DNA of 64,000 bases from NCBI RefSeq assembly GCF_004784475.1, contig NZ_SRRT01000005.1, positions 558,001-622,000 on the forward strand. The letters run 5' to 3'. This DNA is from Streptomyces bauhiniae (GTDB lineage: Bacteria; Actinomycetota; Actinomycetes; Streptomycetales; Streptomycetaceae). A model generated the notes under the pieces. It was not told the DNA's origin. It did no database searches and worked only from the letters and a program-made list of their open reading frames with translations. Below, piece after piece: positions 28,435-38,782 of the stretch (positions within the stretch are counted from its first letter, which is position 1; each line of letters begins with the position of its first letter). The position numbers were made by a program, and so were the translations under genes.

Positions 28435-30680
28435 TGGCTGTGTCCCGCGGCGGTCGCCCCGCCACCGGAACCGGTGCTGTCCGGAAGTTCCCCACGGGCG
28501 CGAACTACGCGGAGGCCCTGCAGCACCCCGAACTCTGCTTCCGCGATCCCGATCTCCGGCACGGAACCGTCCAGCAGAGCCCCGTCCTCGGACCCAAGGC
28601 GATCTCTGGCAACTTCGCCAGCGTCTTCTCCGTCACCGCGCGGGACGGGCAGCGCTACGCGCTCAAGTGCTTCACCCGGGACACCTCCGCCATAGGCGTC
28701 CGTTACACCGCGATCAGCGCTGCCCTGCGCGCCCTCGACACCGGTGACCTCTCCCAACCGTGGCCTGTGCGCTTCGAGTTCCTGGAGCAGGGCGTCCTGG
28801 CTCTCGGCGACTGGTTCCCGGTGGTGCGGATGGCGTGGGTGCAGGGCACCGACCTCATCTCGTGGATCGACCGCCACCGCCACGACTCGACTGCCGTCCA
28901 CGCCCTCGCCGACCGCTTCCTCGCGCTGGCGGGCGACCTGGAGGACCACGGCATCGCCCACGGCGACCTGCAGCACGGCAACATCCTCGTGGCGGACGAC
29001 AACACTCTCCGGCTCGTCGACTACGACGGCATGTACGTCCCCGCCCTCAAGGGCGAGGCGGCGACGGAGAACGGCCACCGCAACTACCAGTCGCCGCAGC
29101 GCGGCGCCGCCGACTTCGGGCCTGCCATGGACCGCTTCTCGGCCTGGCTCATCCACCTCTCCCTGCTCGCCGTGGCCGCCGACCCCGGCCTGTGGACCCA
29201 GCTTCACGACGCCCAAGGCGAGTACCTGATCCTTTCCGAGTCCGACTTCAAGGACCCGGCGACCTCCCTGGCTTGGCCACTGCTCCTCGGCCACTTCGAC
29301 CAACGGCTCCGCGCGGAGGCGGACCGCGTCAGGGGCTTCCTCGGGCGACCCTGCTCTGCGCTGCCCCGCCTGACCGCCGACGCGCTCACGCTGCCCGCCC
29401 CGCGCCGCAACGGGAATGGTGGCGCCGCGGCTCCGACGACGACCGGTGGTAGGACGAGCATGGCCGCCCCGGCCACCGCACCTTCGGGGGCCATCCCAGC
29501 CTGGCTGGTGGACCGCGTGGCGCCGGCCGCCGCCAAAGCGGTGCCGACCGGCGCTCCGGCCCCCGCCACGGGCTTCACCGGGCGCCGCCCTCGCGACCTG
29601 GCGGCCGCGGCCACCGCCGTACTGAGCACCGCCGCCCCCGGCGTGCTCGCGGTCACTGTCGGACAGCCGGAGGGCTACCTGCCTGCCGCGCAGGGGTCCG
29701 CCCTACTCGTCTCGGCCGCCCTGATCGGCGTGGGCCGGCGGCTCAGGCCGGAGTACCACACCGCCCGCCAACGGGTCCGGGGACTACGTCGCCGGGCCCG
29801 CGAACTCACGGATCCGGCGGGCGTCCACCGGCGGCTGGAGCAGGAGATCCGGAAGCTGGACGCCGCCACAGCCAAGGACGGCGCGGCCACTGACAAGCGC
29901 ATCCAGACCCTCCAGACCGACCTGCGCGACGGACTGGCCCGCATCACCATGGAGCTGAACCGCCGCACCGACCAGTCCCGCAAGCACAAGGTGAAACTGC
30001 CCGCCAGAGAGCAGAGCATGATCGCCGCCGCGCTGGAACCCGCGGTGCGCCAGCACGTCGAGGCGAAGCTGCGCGCCACCTCGATCCAGGAAGCGCGGTC
30101 ACTGCCGAACATGGGCGCCAAAACGGTCGGGGCTCTGGTGCAGGCCGGTATCCGCACGGCGGCCGACTTCACGGGGGTGTCCTACTCCCAAAGCCAGGGT
30201 TCCGGGAGCCGTGTCGCCTACTTCGTCCGCCCAGGCGGCCACCACGTCCGCGTGGCCGGCGTGGGCGAAGCGCGGGCGACCGCCCTCGACGCATGGCGCC
30301 GGTCCCTGGAGCAACGGGCCAGGGCCTCCGCACCCGCCAAGCTGCCCGGGCACGCCCTGACGAGGATCCGCGCAGAGATCGCCACGCTGCGGGCGCAGTA
30401 CGACCGGGAGGTAAAGCAGGCGGAGAGCAAGGCCCAGCAGGACAGGGACGTCCTCCAAAAGCAGGTCACCGACGAACGGCAGCGGCTCACGGCCGACCGC
30501 CAGCAGCGCGCTATGGAGACCCAGCGCAAACGTGCTGACCTGTTGCAACGTCAGAAGCAGCTCAGCGGCGCCGAGGCGGAGCGAGCGAGGGTGACGGGCG
30601 AACTCAGCACCGCACGGTCGGAGACCCGCCGCAACCTCGGTGTCCGGAAATACGTCACATTCCTGTTGACGGGCCACTGA
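28434..30680 (+). CDS. Ser/Thr protein kinase with membrane segments, coiled coil and HhH-like motif (YegI type)
   Basis: 748 aa. Residues 55-320 are a protein-kinase-like domain: degenerate Gly loop GNFASVF (59-65), Lys78 in YALKCF, catalytic loop HGDLQHGN (176-183), and metal-binding DYD (196-198) in place of DFG. About 390-450 has two short hydrophobic segments (AAAATAVLSTAAPGVLAVTV and LLVSAALIGVG). Then come long charged coiled coils, with LPNMGAKTVGALVQAGIRTA, a helix-hairpin-helix, in between. This matches the E. coli YegI family, which groups with YegL (VWA) and YegK (PP2C). Such triads were proposed as phosphorylation signalling modules and TerY-P versions protect against phage. It is the last gene of the coupled operon. 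Confidence 0.88.
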   Translation: MAVSRGGRPATGTGAVRKFPTGANYAEALQHPELCFRDPDLRHGTVQQSPVLGPKAISGNFASVFSVTARDGQRYALKCFTRDTSAIGVRYTAISAALRALDTGDLSQPWPVRFEFLEQGVLALGDWFPVVRMAWVQGTDLISWIDRHRHDSTAVHALADRFLALAGDLEDHGIAHGDLQHGNILVADDNTLRLVDYDGMYVPALKGEAATENGHRNYQSPQRGAADFGPAMDRFSAWLIHLSLLAVAADPGLWTQLHDAQGEYLILSESDFKDPATSLAWPLLLGHFDQRLRAEADRVRGFLGRPCSALPRLTADALTLPAPRRNGNGGAAAPTTTGGRTSMAAPATAPSGAIPAWLVDRVAPAAAKAVPTGAPAPATGFTGRRPRDLAAAATAVLSTAAPGVLAVTVGQPEGYLPAAQGSALLVSAALIGVGRRLRPEYHTARQRVRGLRRRARELTDPAGVHRRLEQEIRKLDAATAKDGAATDKRIQTLQTDLRDGLARITMELNRRTDQSRKHKVKLPAREQSMIAAALEPAVRQHVEAKLRATSIQEARSLPNMGAKTVGALVQAGIRTAADFTGVSYSQSQGSGSRVAYFVRPGGHHVRVAGVGEARATALDAWRRSLEQRARASAPAKLPGHALTRIRAEIATLRAQYDREVKQAESKAQQDRDVLQKQVTDERQRLTADRQQRAMETQRKRADLLQRQKQLSGAEAERARVTGELSTARSETRRNLGVRKYVTFLLTGH

Positions 30681-31078
30681 ACCAGGCCCGAGGCGAGTAT
30701 GCAGCGTGGGCGGGGCTGGGCGAGAGTTGGGTGCGCGCGGGCAAGGTAGATGGAGGCACCAGGTAATCAGGAGCCCCAGAACCCACGGGTGAGATCTTCA
30801 CGAACGTGCAGGAAGCGCACCTGGTGCCTCGTTCGCCTCACTACGCAAGTCACGGTCGTAGATGCTTCTTCCAAGTGCCCGTGTGGCGGCTGCTCCAGCA
30901 CTCAGTAACTCCGGCCGCGCCGGATTCAACGCCGCCCTCTACACCGCCCGCGCCAGAACTCAAGCCGGCGGCGCCGTCTTCGTCGGCGGTGCGCTCACGA
31001 CCACAACCGAGGTCCTTCGTCGCGGTTCGGGTAATTTTTGCGCCAGCAGGGTGCTTGACAGCGGAGAATACTGCCGAC
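30681..31078. promoter_or_regulatory. Leader of the STAND NTPase gene with a long inverted repeat
   Basis: 398 bp without a gene. GAGGCACCAGGT (30753-30764) and ACCTGGTGCCTC (30819-30830) form a perfect 12-bp inverted repeat with a 54-bp gap. It could be an operator pair or an RNA stem between the kinase and the NTPase. TTGACA at 31055-31060 lies too near the ATG at 31079 to be a clear -35. Confidence 0.4.
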
Positions 31079-34000
31079 ATGAGTGATCTAACTGCCGCGC
31101 ACCGCGGGTACGAGTACCAGGACTTGATGGAGGCAGGCCGCGTCATCGACCTGCTGCTCGGCGGGATCGTTAGGGTCCATGTCGACGAGAAGCTGGTGAC
31201 GGACGACCGCTTCGACGACCTCACGGTGATCAACGCGGACGGATCCCGTGAACGGATCCAGTTCAAGCACTCGGACGAGGAAGACCCCCTCGGCTACACC
31301 ACGTTTACGACCGACGATCGCGGACTGAGGCTGGACCGCCTTGTGGCGGCTGCTGTCGCCGACCGGGACGGACCGGGTGCGGGCGCCATCGCCCACCGGC
31401 TGCGCATCGTGATGCGCAATGCGCCTCCGGACGGCGATGCACTGAACGCGGTGATGGTGCCCGCCCGCTCCTCCGACGCGCCGTTCCTGCCTGGGATGAA
31501 TACCACACTCCTGCGGTTCGACGCGGAAGCCCTCTGGCGAGGGTTCGACCTGCCCGCGCGGGGCCGACGCAGGGCGGGCAACGTTCTCGGGTTCCTGACC
31601 AGCGGTGACAGGGCTGTGTCTAAGCGGGACCTGGAATGGCTGTGCGAGCACCTGGTGGTGGAAGTCGACGCACCGGCCATGACGACGGACCTCCTGCAGC
31701 CGGGGCCGGCCGAACAGCTTCTCCTCCAACGGGTGCGTGGCGAGCTCGGCGCGGGAATCTACCCCAACGAGGGACGCTCACCGGAGGACGTCGCCGAGGC
31801 GCTGATCCGCACAGTCCGCTCCGCCCGGCAGCGCGGAACCGACGTGACACCCCGCGAGCTACTGCGCCAGGCCCAACTGCGCAGCGACCTCGGCGCCGTC
31901 GTGCGCGCGAACCCTGTCGACCGCGCCCTGGAAGTGGCCCGGCCCGCCACGGTCGGCGTCTTGGCGGAGGCCGCCGGGACAGCGGCAGCCGAGGGGGGAG
32001 TCCTGCTAGTCACGGGCCCTCCGGGACAGGGCAAGTCCTGGGCGTGCCAGCAGCTGGTCGACCAACTCACCGGTGATGGGTGGCTGGTCGCCGAGCACTA
32101 CTGCTACCTCGGCGACGCCGACGGCGATCAGCTGACCCGGGTGGTCACCGAAACGGTCTTCGGCAGCCTGCTGGGCCGTCTGGCCGAGTCGGACCCCGAC
32201 CTCGTCCAGGAGCAGCGCCCGCGTTTCGCCGCCGATGCACAAGCGCTGACCACGGCGGTGGACACCGCTCTGCGCAAGGACCCCACCCGGCGCGTGGCGC
32301 TTGTCGTGGACGGACTGGACCACGTCACCCGCGTACAAGGAGGAAGAACCAGGAGAACCGATCCGTCCCTGGCCCTCGCCGCGGTCCTCGGCTCGCAGCG
32401 CCTTCCGCCCGGCAGCGTCCTCATCGTCCTCAGCCAGCCTGGGAACCACCTCGTCCCCCTCCAGGACGCCGGGGCGGCCTCCGTCGCCGTGCCACCACTG
32501 ACTGCGCTCGAGTGCCGCACCGTCGCGGAGCGGCTCGGACTCGTCCCGGCGGCGGACGACGAGCACACCGAGGCGCTCCTGACCGACGACCTCGACGTGA
32601 CCGACTTCCTGGACGCGCTGCAGGAACGCTCGGGCGGCAACGCCCTGTACGCGACATACCTCTGCCGCGAGGTCGCCCTCCGGCCGGAGACGATCACGAA
32701 GGCCGCGGCAGTGGTGCGGGCGCTCCCGGCCTACCAGGGATCGTTGAAGGGCTACTACGCCCACCTCTACGACACCCTCGGCGCAGAAGCCGATGTCGTC
32801 GCGGACATCATCGCCCTGCTTGGCGTGTCCGTCACCCGCGAGGAGCTCGGGCAGATCATCCCGGACCGTGCGCACAGGATCGACGGCGCGCTTAAGGTGC
32901 TGGCCCCGGTGCTCTCCGGGACGGCCGGAACCAGCGAGATCCGCGTCTACCACGAGTCGTTCGCCCGCTACCTGCGCCTGGGCTACGACAACGACCCCAG
33001 GGCCCTGGAATCGACGCTGGCGCTGATCGCCACCTGGCTGACCGGGAAGGGACTGTTCGACGACCCGCGGGCCTTCCGCCGCCTCCTGCAGATCCTCGCC
33101 GAAGCTGGGCGCGACACGGAGGTGCTGGACCACATCGGGCGGGACTTCGTCACGCGAGCCGTCGCCACCGCCCACCCAGCCTCGGCAATCAGAGACAACC
33201 TGGCCACCGGCCTGCGCTGCGCCGCCAGGACGGCGAACTGGCCGGTCGTCGCGCGGTGCGTCGAACTCGCCAGGGCCGCGCAGACGTACGAGTTCGAGCG
33301 CTTCGACTCGGACCTGGTGGAATTCGCCGACGTGCCGATTACCTTGATAGGGGCTCAGAGGCTGGCGGACCGGCTCCTGCACGACGGCCGGACCGTCATG
33401 CCCGCCCGGGCAGGTCTACAGATGTGCGCCGTCCTCGACTCGGCAGGCGCCGTGGCACCCTGGCACGCGTACCTGACGGCACACGACCACGAGGCCGAAT
33501 CGGACAACACCTCCTACGGGGCGGAGTCCGACCGAGCCGTCGAACTGGCATACCTGCGGGGTGGGTTGCGCCTGTCGGCTACCGATCAGGAGAGAGGTAA
33601 GGAGCCCCGCGAGGACGGGCCTGACCGACCGGTGTCGCTGGACCGCATCGCCGAGTGGCTTGAGGAACGGGGTGACCAGGCAACGGCCGACGCCGTCGTG
33701 AAGACGCTCCTCGACACCGTCGGAATCGAGGCCGTCACCGACCTGGTGCCGCGCCTTGCAACGGGCGGCCCGGTATGCCTCGCACTCGCCGAACAGATCG
33801 CCGCAGACGCGGTGCCCGGTGAGGCGGGCAGCGCCGCGGAGTGGGCTCAGGAGGCGGCCGACCTGGGATACATGCTGGGAACGGCGCATCGGTTGCTCGC
33901 GCTGGGGGTCGCTGCCGCCGAGCTCGCTGAAGGCTTTGCGACAGACGAGACTTCGACTGCCCGCAACACCCTGTTCGCCCTCACCCACGACGTACAGCAC

Positions 34001-37000
34001 GAACGTGTCCAGTGGAGCCCCGTGGCCGTAGCCAGGTGGCTCGATGCCCTGGCGATCACGGCGCAGACCGACCTTACCGCCCTGGACGCGGTACCGGCTC
34101 TCGTTCAGGGGCCCGGCTGGTACCCCTGTTGGCTGCGGTTCGCGATCGCCCTCGCGCGCGCCGAAGTCGCCGCAGCACACACCCAGTCTGGCCTGGTGAT
34201 CGAAGCCCTCGGGCTCCTGACCGCAGACCTCAGCCCCTTCACCGGCAACCCGCGTGCGTGCGACCTCTACTCGATCCATCCGCTCATCGAAGGGTCGGTA
34301 CGCCGGGCGGCCGCCCTCGTGTCCGACCAGGACTGGCCGCAGGCGTGGAAGACCCTCATCCACGTCAGCCGGGAAATCAGCGTCAGCCTGCGCGGCGAGA
34401 TGGGCGGACCACTGCCAGCCGACACGCTCCTTACGATCGCCGTCGAGCACACCACGCCCGCACGGCGGGCCGGCGTCGCCGAAGCCGTCCGCAACGAGTT
34501 CCTCCAGCAGGCTGGTGGACGTTTCGCGTCTCGCCCTCACCGGCGACGAGCTCGCCGAGGCCAAGGAACACTGGCTGGCGGCCTGCCACTTCCTAGTGGC
34601 CTACAGCTGGCGCAAGGACATCACCGTCTATGAGCTCCTGGATCCGCTGCCCGCCCTGGTCACCGCGGACCCGGCCCGGGGGCGGGCGCGAGTGGCGCAA
34701 ATCCAGCCACTGTGCGAGCGTCTTGTCCTTCACACCGACGGCAAGGAGACCAACGCTGCCCGCCCGCGGTGGTGGAACGTCCTGGCCGGGGCAGACCCCG
34801 TGGCCCTTGCCGATCTCGCAGCCACCGGCCTGCTGAGCGACTGCAACGGCCCGAACACCATCCTCCACGACGCCCGAGAAGACCTCTGGCGCGCGTGGAA
34901 CGACACCGCCGATCCGGTTGTGGCAACCGCGCTCCGCATCACGTTGGACACCCCGCTCCTCCAAGCCGACGCCGCACTTCTGGACCGGCTCGCCCGGACA
35001 GTCGGCCCCTCCACGCCCGACGGCGTTCCACAACTGCTGCGCATCGCACTGAGCAGGGCCGACGAGCGGCAAGCCAACCGCGACTCCTCCAGCGACCAGA
35101 CCAGGCTGACCGACGCACAGCTGGTCGCAGAACTCAACGCCGTCGCCGAACGCGTCGGCGCCCCGCAGCTCACCCGCCTGCCCGAACCACCGGTCACCGA
35201 CGAGTCCCAGCCCCGCCGCAGCGCACCCATCCCCGCGCAGCCGACCACGGCCCCGACCTCACCTGCCGCCCCGTCGCTCGCGCCCTCCGAACCGGTCGGC
35301 CTGATCCGAGTACTGCGCGCATGGCACCTAAGCCCGTACGAGGCTGGCGCACCACAACACACCCTCGAACAGATGAGAGACCTCGTCGGCGACGGCGTGC
35401 TCAACCTCGCCACCCGAGGACAGACCGACGAGGCCGCACAAGTCCTGCGTGCCATCGCCGGCCCCTTCGACTTCCGGGACGGTCCCCTCCTGCTGCGCCA
35501 ACTCGCGGACAAGCTCCGCCAGAAGGGCCATGACGCGCTCGCCGCCGAAGCCTATGCACTGACATGGGTACGCACCCGCGGACAAGGCGGATGGCTTAAC
35601 TTCGGAGGCGAGACAGCCCTCGACGCCCTTCGTACGGCCGCGCAACTCGATCGCACCCTCACCCACCGCGTCATCACCGAAGAGGCCGAAGCAGTGGTGA
35701 GCGCCGGTCGGTACGGGACCCACGGCATCACCCAGGCACTGGTCTTCGCCTTCGCCCAGCAAGCCTTCGGCCTGCCCCCGAACGACTCCCTCGACCTGGC
35801 CTTCGCCCTCTGGGACGAAGCCGCAACGGTCATCGAGAGCAGAGCACCACGCGTTCACGACAGCGACGATCCCCAGCACCCCTACCGCGCCCCCGACAAC
35901 GACAACGGAACCCCCGCACCCGGCGATCTCGACCACGCCTTCGCGACCGCGACACTGGCCGCAGTCGCACACGCGGACCGGGAAGGCAAACGCCGAGCGA
36001 TGGTTGCGACGCGATCTCTGGTCACACTGCGCCCCGAAGCCACGGCACCCGCCATGGCCCTCGCACTCGAGCAACTCTCCGATCCGGCGACCCTGATGTG
36101 GCTGCTGTGCCTCCTCCAAGAACAGGGGCCGCACGCCCAACCTGTCGTGGACCACTGCCAAGACGCGCTCGAGGCACTGGCCCGAGGACCGCTGCTCACC
36201 GTCCGCGCCCTCGCCCGCCGGCTGCTCACCGATGCGGCCAGCGTGCCCATGGGAACGTCAGACCCGGCCGGGCTGAACCCGCCGAGCCGCCTGTGGACCT
36301 CCGCCGCACAGGGAGACAGCCCGAGAGATCGCGTCGTGACGGGGATGGTGGCAGAGGTGGCTGGCGCGCGGCTGAACGAAGCCGAGCAACTGCAGCCCGG
36401 GCTGATCCGAGCGGTCCTCGCCAGGGTTCGCCGCGAAATTGATACGGAGCGCACCATCGAGAGGAACAAGGCCCAGTCCCGCGCCAACCTCAGCGCCGAC
36501 GAGGGCGAGCTGCCGGACGCCTATCTCGCAATAGAGGAGACCATCGAAGAGGCGATCCAAACGGTGGCAGCGGGTAGCCGCGCGCACAGGCTCTCGCAGG
36601 GCCTAGGCGTGAGCGATCCGGCAGCTTGGGAGGATCAGCTGGCCACCGTACTGACAGACGACCCCCGTATTCCGCTGGCCTTCGAAGAGGCACGCTGGCC
36701 ACGCCCCGACCTTCCTCTGCCACCCGGCCCGGACGACCCGGCCAGCCAGGACACTCCGCTGACCGGAACAACCGCCGAGACCATCTCCACTCAGCCACTG
36801 ACGCAAGCCGCCGCCCTCGGCGGACAGACTCTCCCGGGCTGGCGCATCCTCGCTTCCGTGGAGGAACGCAAGTTCCTATCACCGCACACCCGGAAGACCG
36901 GCCTGACCGTCGTGAGCTTCTCAGGCCCGGAAGTGACCGATTCCGGGAACCAGGACAGTGACGCTATCCCTTTCTCGGACGGAGACATCGAGGAGTGGGC

Positions 37001-37379
37001 CCGACCGCGGGGGCAGCACCCCGCCGCTGACGTCCCGCCGGGGACCCCGCTCCTCGGCCTCGACCGCGCCATGACCGCCGCCGCCGACGCCGCCCACGGC
37101 CTGGGACTACCCGGCTTCACACTGACACCCACCCCGTGGCTCCGCACCGCACTCCGCTTGAAGCCCGGCGCCCCGCTCACACTGGAGGACGACCGCGGTC
37201 CTGCCCTGCGGTTCATCTGCTGGCGCACCGAGTACGAGCGGAGTGCCTACCGCCTGCCGTGGCCGCGGACGACCGGCTGCGCCGTCGTGATCCGCCCCGA
37301 CCTGCTGGGCATTCTGTCCGAGCGGGCAGCCGCACCGATCGTTACCCGAGATGTCGTCATGCGGCTGGAAGCGGACTGA
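31079..37379 (+). pseudogene. Giant STAND NTPase with N-terminal nuclease-like domain (Avs-like), one frameshift
   Basis: Two frames join at about 34511 into one ~2100-aa protein. N terminus (MSDLTAAHRGYEYQDLMEAG): a PD-(D/E)XK-like domain with DRFDDLTV and ERIQFKHS (D47, QFK at 61-63), similar to Cap4/Avs nucleases. Next is a P-loop NTPase with Walker A VTGPPGQGKS (about 310-320) and Walker B ALVVDGLDHV (about 408), then SVLIVLSQPG and a winged-helix-like region. The last ~1300 residues are helical repeats, as in Avs proteins where this half senses phage proteins. At 34511 an extra G turns FLQQLVDVSRLALTG into a wrong frame that ends at 34633; the other frame goes on cleanly to 37379. Either a true inactivating mutation or a sequence error. 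It follows the kinase triad on the same strand. Confidence 0.78.
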
Positions 37380-37680
37380 AGGAGAACAGACGGGACACCG
37401 CGATGGCGCGGACGTCGTCCCACAGGTCCGGAACCGTCTTGTGCATCCCAAAGAGACACAAGAGCCCGTTTCGGAGTTAAGGGCTGGTCTCCGAGACCTG
37501 GCTACTGACCCGCCATTACCTCGCGCTGCTGGTACTCGGCTCGATCGGCTACCTAGGTTCCTACCAGGTCCAAAACGTGGGTCGGCGAGACCGAGCCCGC
37601 CCAATGGATCTAGATTCCCGCACGACTGCGAGGTTGTCGGCGCTCCTGCGCTCTAGCCCGTCCTTAAGAAGCTGCACTGA
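37380..37680. other. Non-coding stretch after the STAND NTPase
   Basis: About 300 bp with no supported gene, ending where the right-hand direct repeat starts. Confidence 0.4.
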
Positions 37681-38020
37681 AACGCTTCTGCGACCGCGAG
37701 GAGCAGAATGGGCTGGCCCTATTCATCACAAACGAGGCAGCCCTGTGGCGCCCCAGGCAACGCAGAACGCCCACCAGGGACGAGGAGTTCCGCATCCACG
37801 AAGGCCGCGAACTGAGCGGCACTTGCTGTGGGCCAGCGGCTCCTTCCCAGACATCACCCGAGTACTGCGGGGCGCCTACATGCTCGCCTGGCGTCCATAC
37901 ACCCCGCTGGAAGGTTCAAGTAGCGAGTTCCGCTGCCTCGCGGTGTTCATCACCCCGAACCCAGCGCAGTCCCAGCCGCCGCACGAGGGGTGACCAGGAG
38001 ACTGCCTCGCATGTCATTGA
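37681..38020 (+). repeat. Direct repeat, right copy (3' fragment of a PD-(D/E)XK gene)
   Basis: 340 bp matching 26113-26453. The frame is broken once (near 37828) but its C-terminal part reads MLAWRPYTPLEGSSSEFRCL and ends at a TGA at 37991-37993, showing what the left copy lost. No upstream half is present, so it is a gene fragment. Confidence 0.82.
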
Positions 38021-38039
38021 CGGTGCGGCAATGTCAGCG

Positions 38040-38215
38040 ACACGCGAATCCACCGTGGGCTTCGGCGAGCCGCGTGATCCACTGGGCGGCGGTTACGAAG
38101 GCGACCCGGTGACCGGCCTGAAGGCCCGTATGCCGAGGCTGGTGGTAAGGAGGGTCTTGCCGGTGCTGAGCGACCTCAGGAAGATCACGTTCTCCTTCCC
38201 GACGACCCGACCTAG
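38040..38215 (-). pseudogene. IstB (IS21 helper ATPase) remnant
   Basis: On the minus strand, two frames together read VGKENVIFLRSLSTGKTLL then GHRVAFVTAAQWITRLAEAH. This matches the Walker A region and following strand of IstB, where NVIFLGPPGTGKT is expected. The Walker A is ruined and a frameshift and stop are present. Only ~60 codons remain, next to the direct repeat. Confidence 0.7.
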
Positions 38216-38311
38216 CTCACCCGGCCCATTGGACAGCCCCTAGCGGTGGCGCTGGACCGACCAGCCCGAGCTGCCCTTGGAGACCTGCCCAGTGCCCCAG
38301 CTTCAGCTGAC

Positions 38312-38704
38312 TCAGGCGTCGCCCGTCGAGGCGCTGCCGATATGACCGCCCGCTGCGATGGATCTGTCGCCGGCTGCGGTTACCGTCCCGGACGCCGGAG
38401 GCGGAATGGACGGTGTTGGCGCGGATGCGGGCGCGGCGCCATTGCCTGTTGTGGCGGCGCCGATGCTGCCTCCGGCCGCGATGGACCGTTCTCCGTCGGC
38501 GCTGACCTGGGTTCTGCTGGTGGCAGGAGCGGCCGGCTGAGCGAATTGGGCGTACAGCGCCAGGGCGATGCCCGCCAGACTTGCGATGCCACCACCGACG
38601 CTGGCCCACGGGTCCGCCGCGTCGACGTCGACAACCGCGCCGACAATCAATGCGACCATGCCAGCACCGCAGAGCCCGACTCCGGTGTACATGAGGGGTT
38701 TCAT
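38312..38704 (-). CDS. Small two-TM protein with two copies of a glycine-rich signalling motif (candidate effector)
   Basis: 130 aa. Two hydrophobic segments (about 6-25, YTGVGLCGAGMVALIVGAVV, and 36-56, SVGGGIASLAGIALALYAQF) are followed by a Pro/Ala/Ser linker holding two copies of one motif: GERSIAAGGSIGAATTGNG (71-89) and GDRSIAAGGHIGSASTGDA (112-130). The same motif is at the extreme N terminus of the NTPase encoded 78 bp upstream on the same strand (GARSVVAAGDIGLVVTGDG). Shared short motifs between an NLR-like receptor and a small membrane protein are the hallmark of amyloid-type signalling pairs, in which the receptor templates the effector to damage the membrane. That role is inference; the motif copies and TM segments are read directly. 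Confidence 0.75.
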   Translation of the reverse strand: MKPLMYTGVGLCGAGMVALIVGAVVDVDAADPWASVGGGIASLAGIALALYAQFAQPAAPATSRTQVSADGERSIAAGGSIGAATTGNGAAPASAPTPSIPPPASGTVTAAGDRSIAAGGHIGSASTGDA

Positions 38705-38782
38705 GTCTCGAGCAACTCCTGTGCGTTGTCGTGGGCCGACAGGTCACGCCTGCCTTCGTGGCGCGGGCTCAGCCCGTTCATC

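Noticed and set aside
27303..29303. 666-aa minus-strand frame across the VWA/PP2C/kinase genes
   Set aside because: Low-complexity product lying over three well-supported genes.
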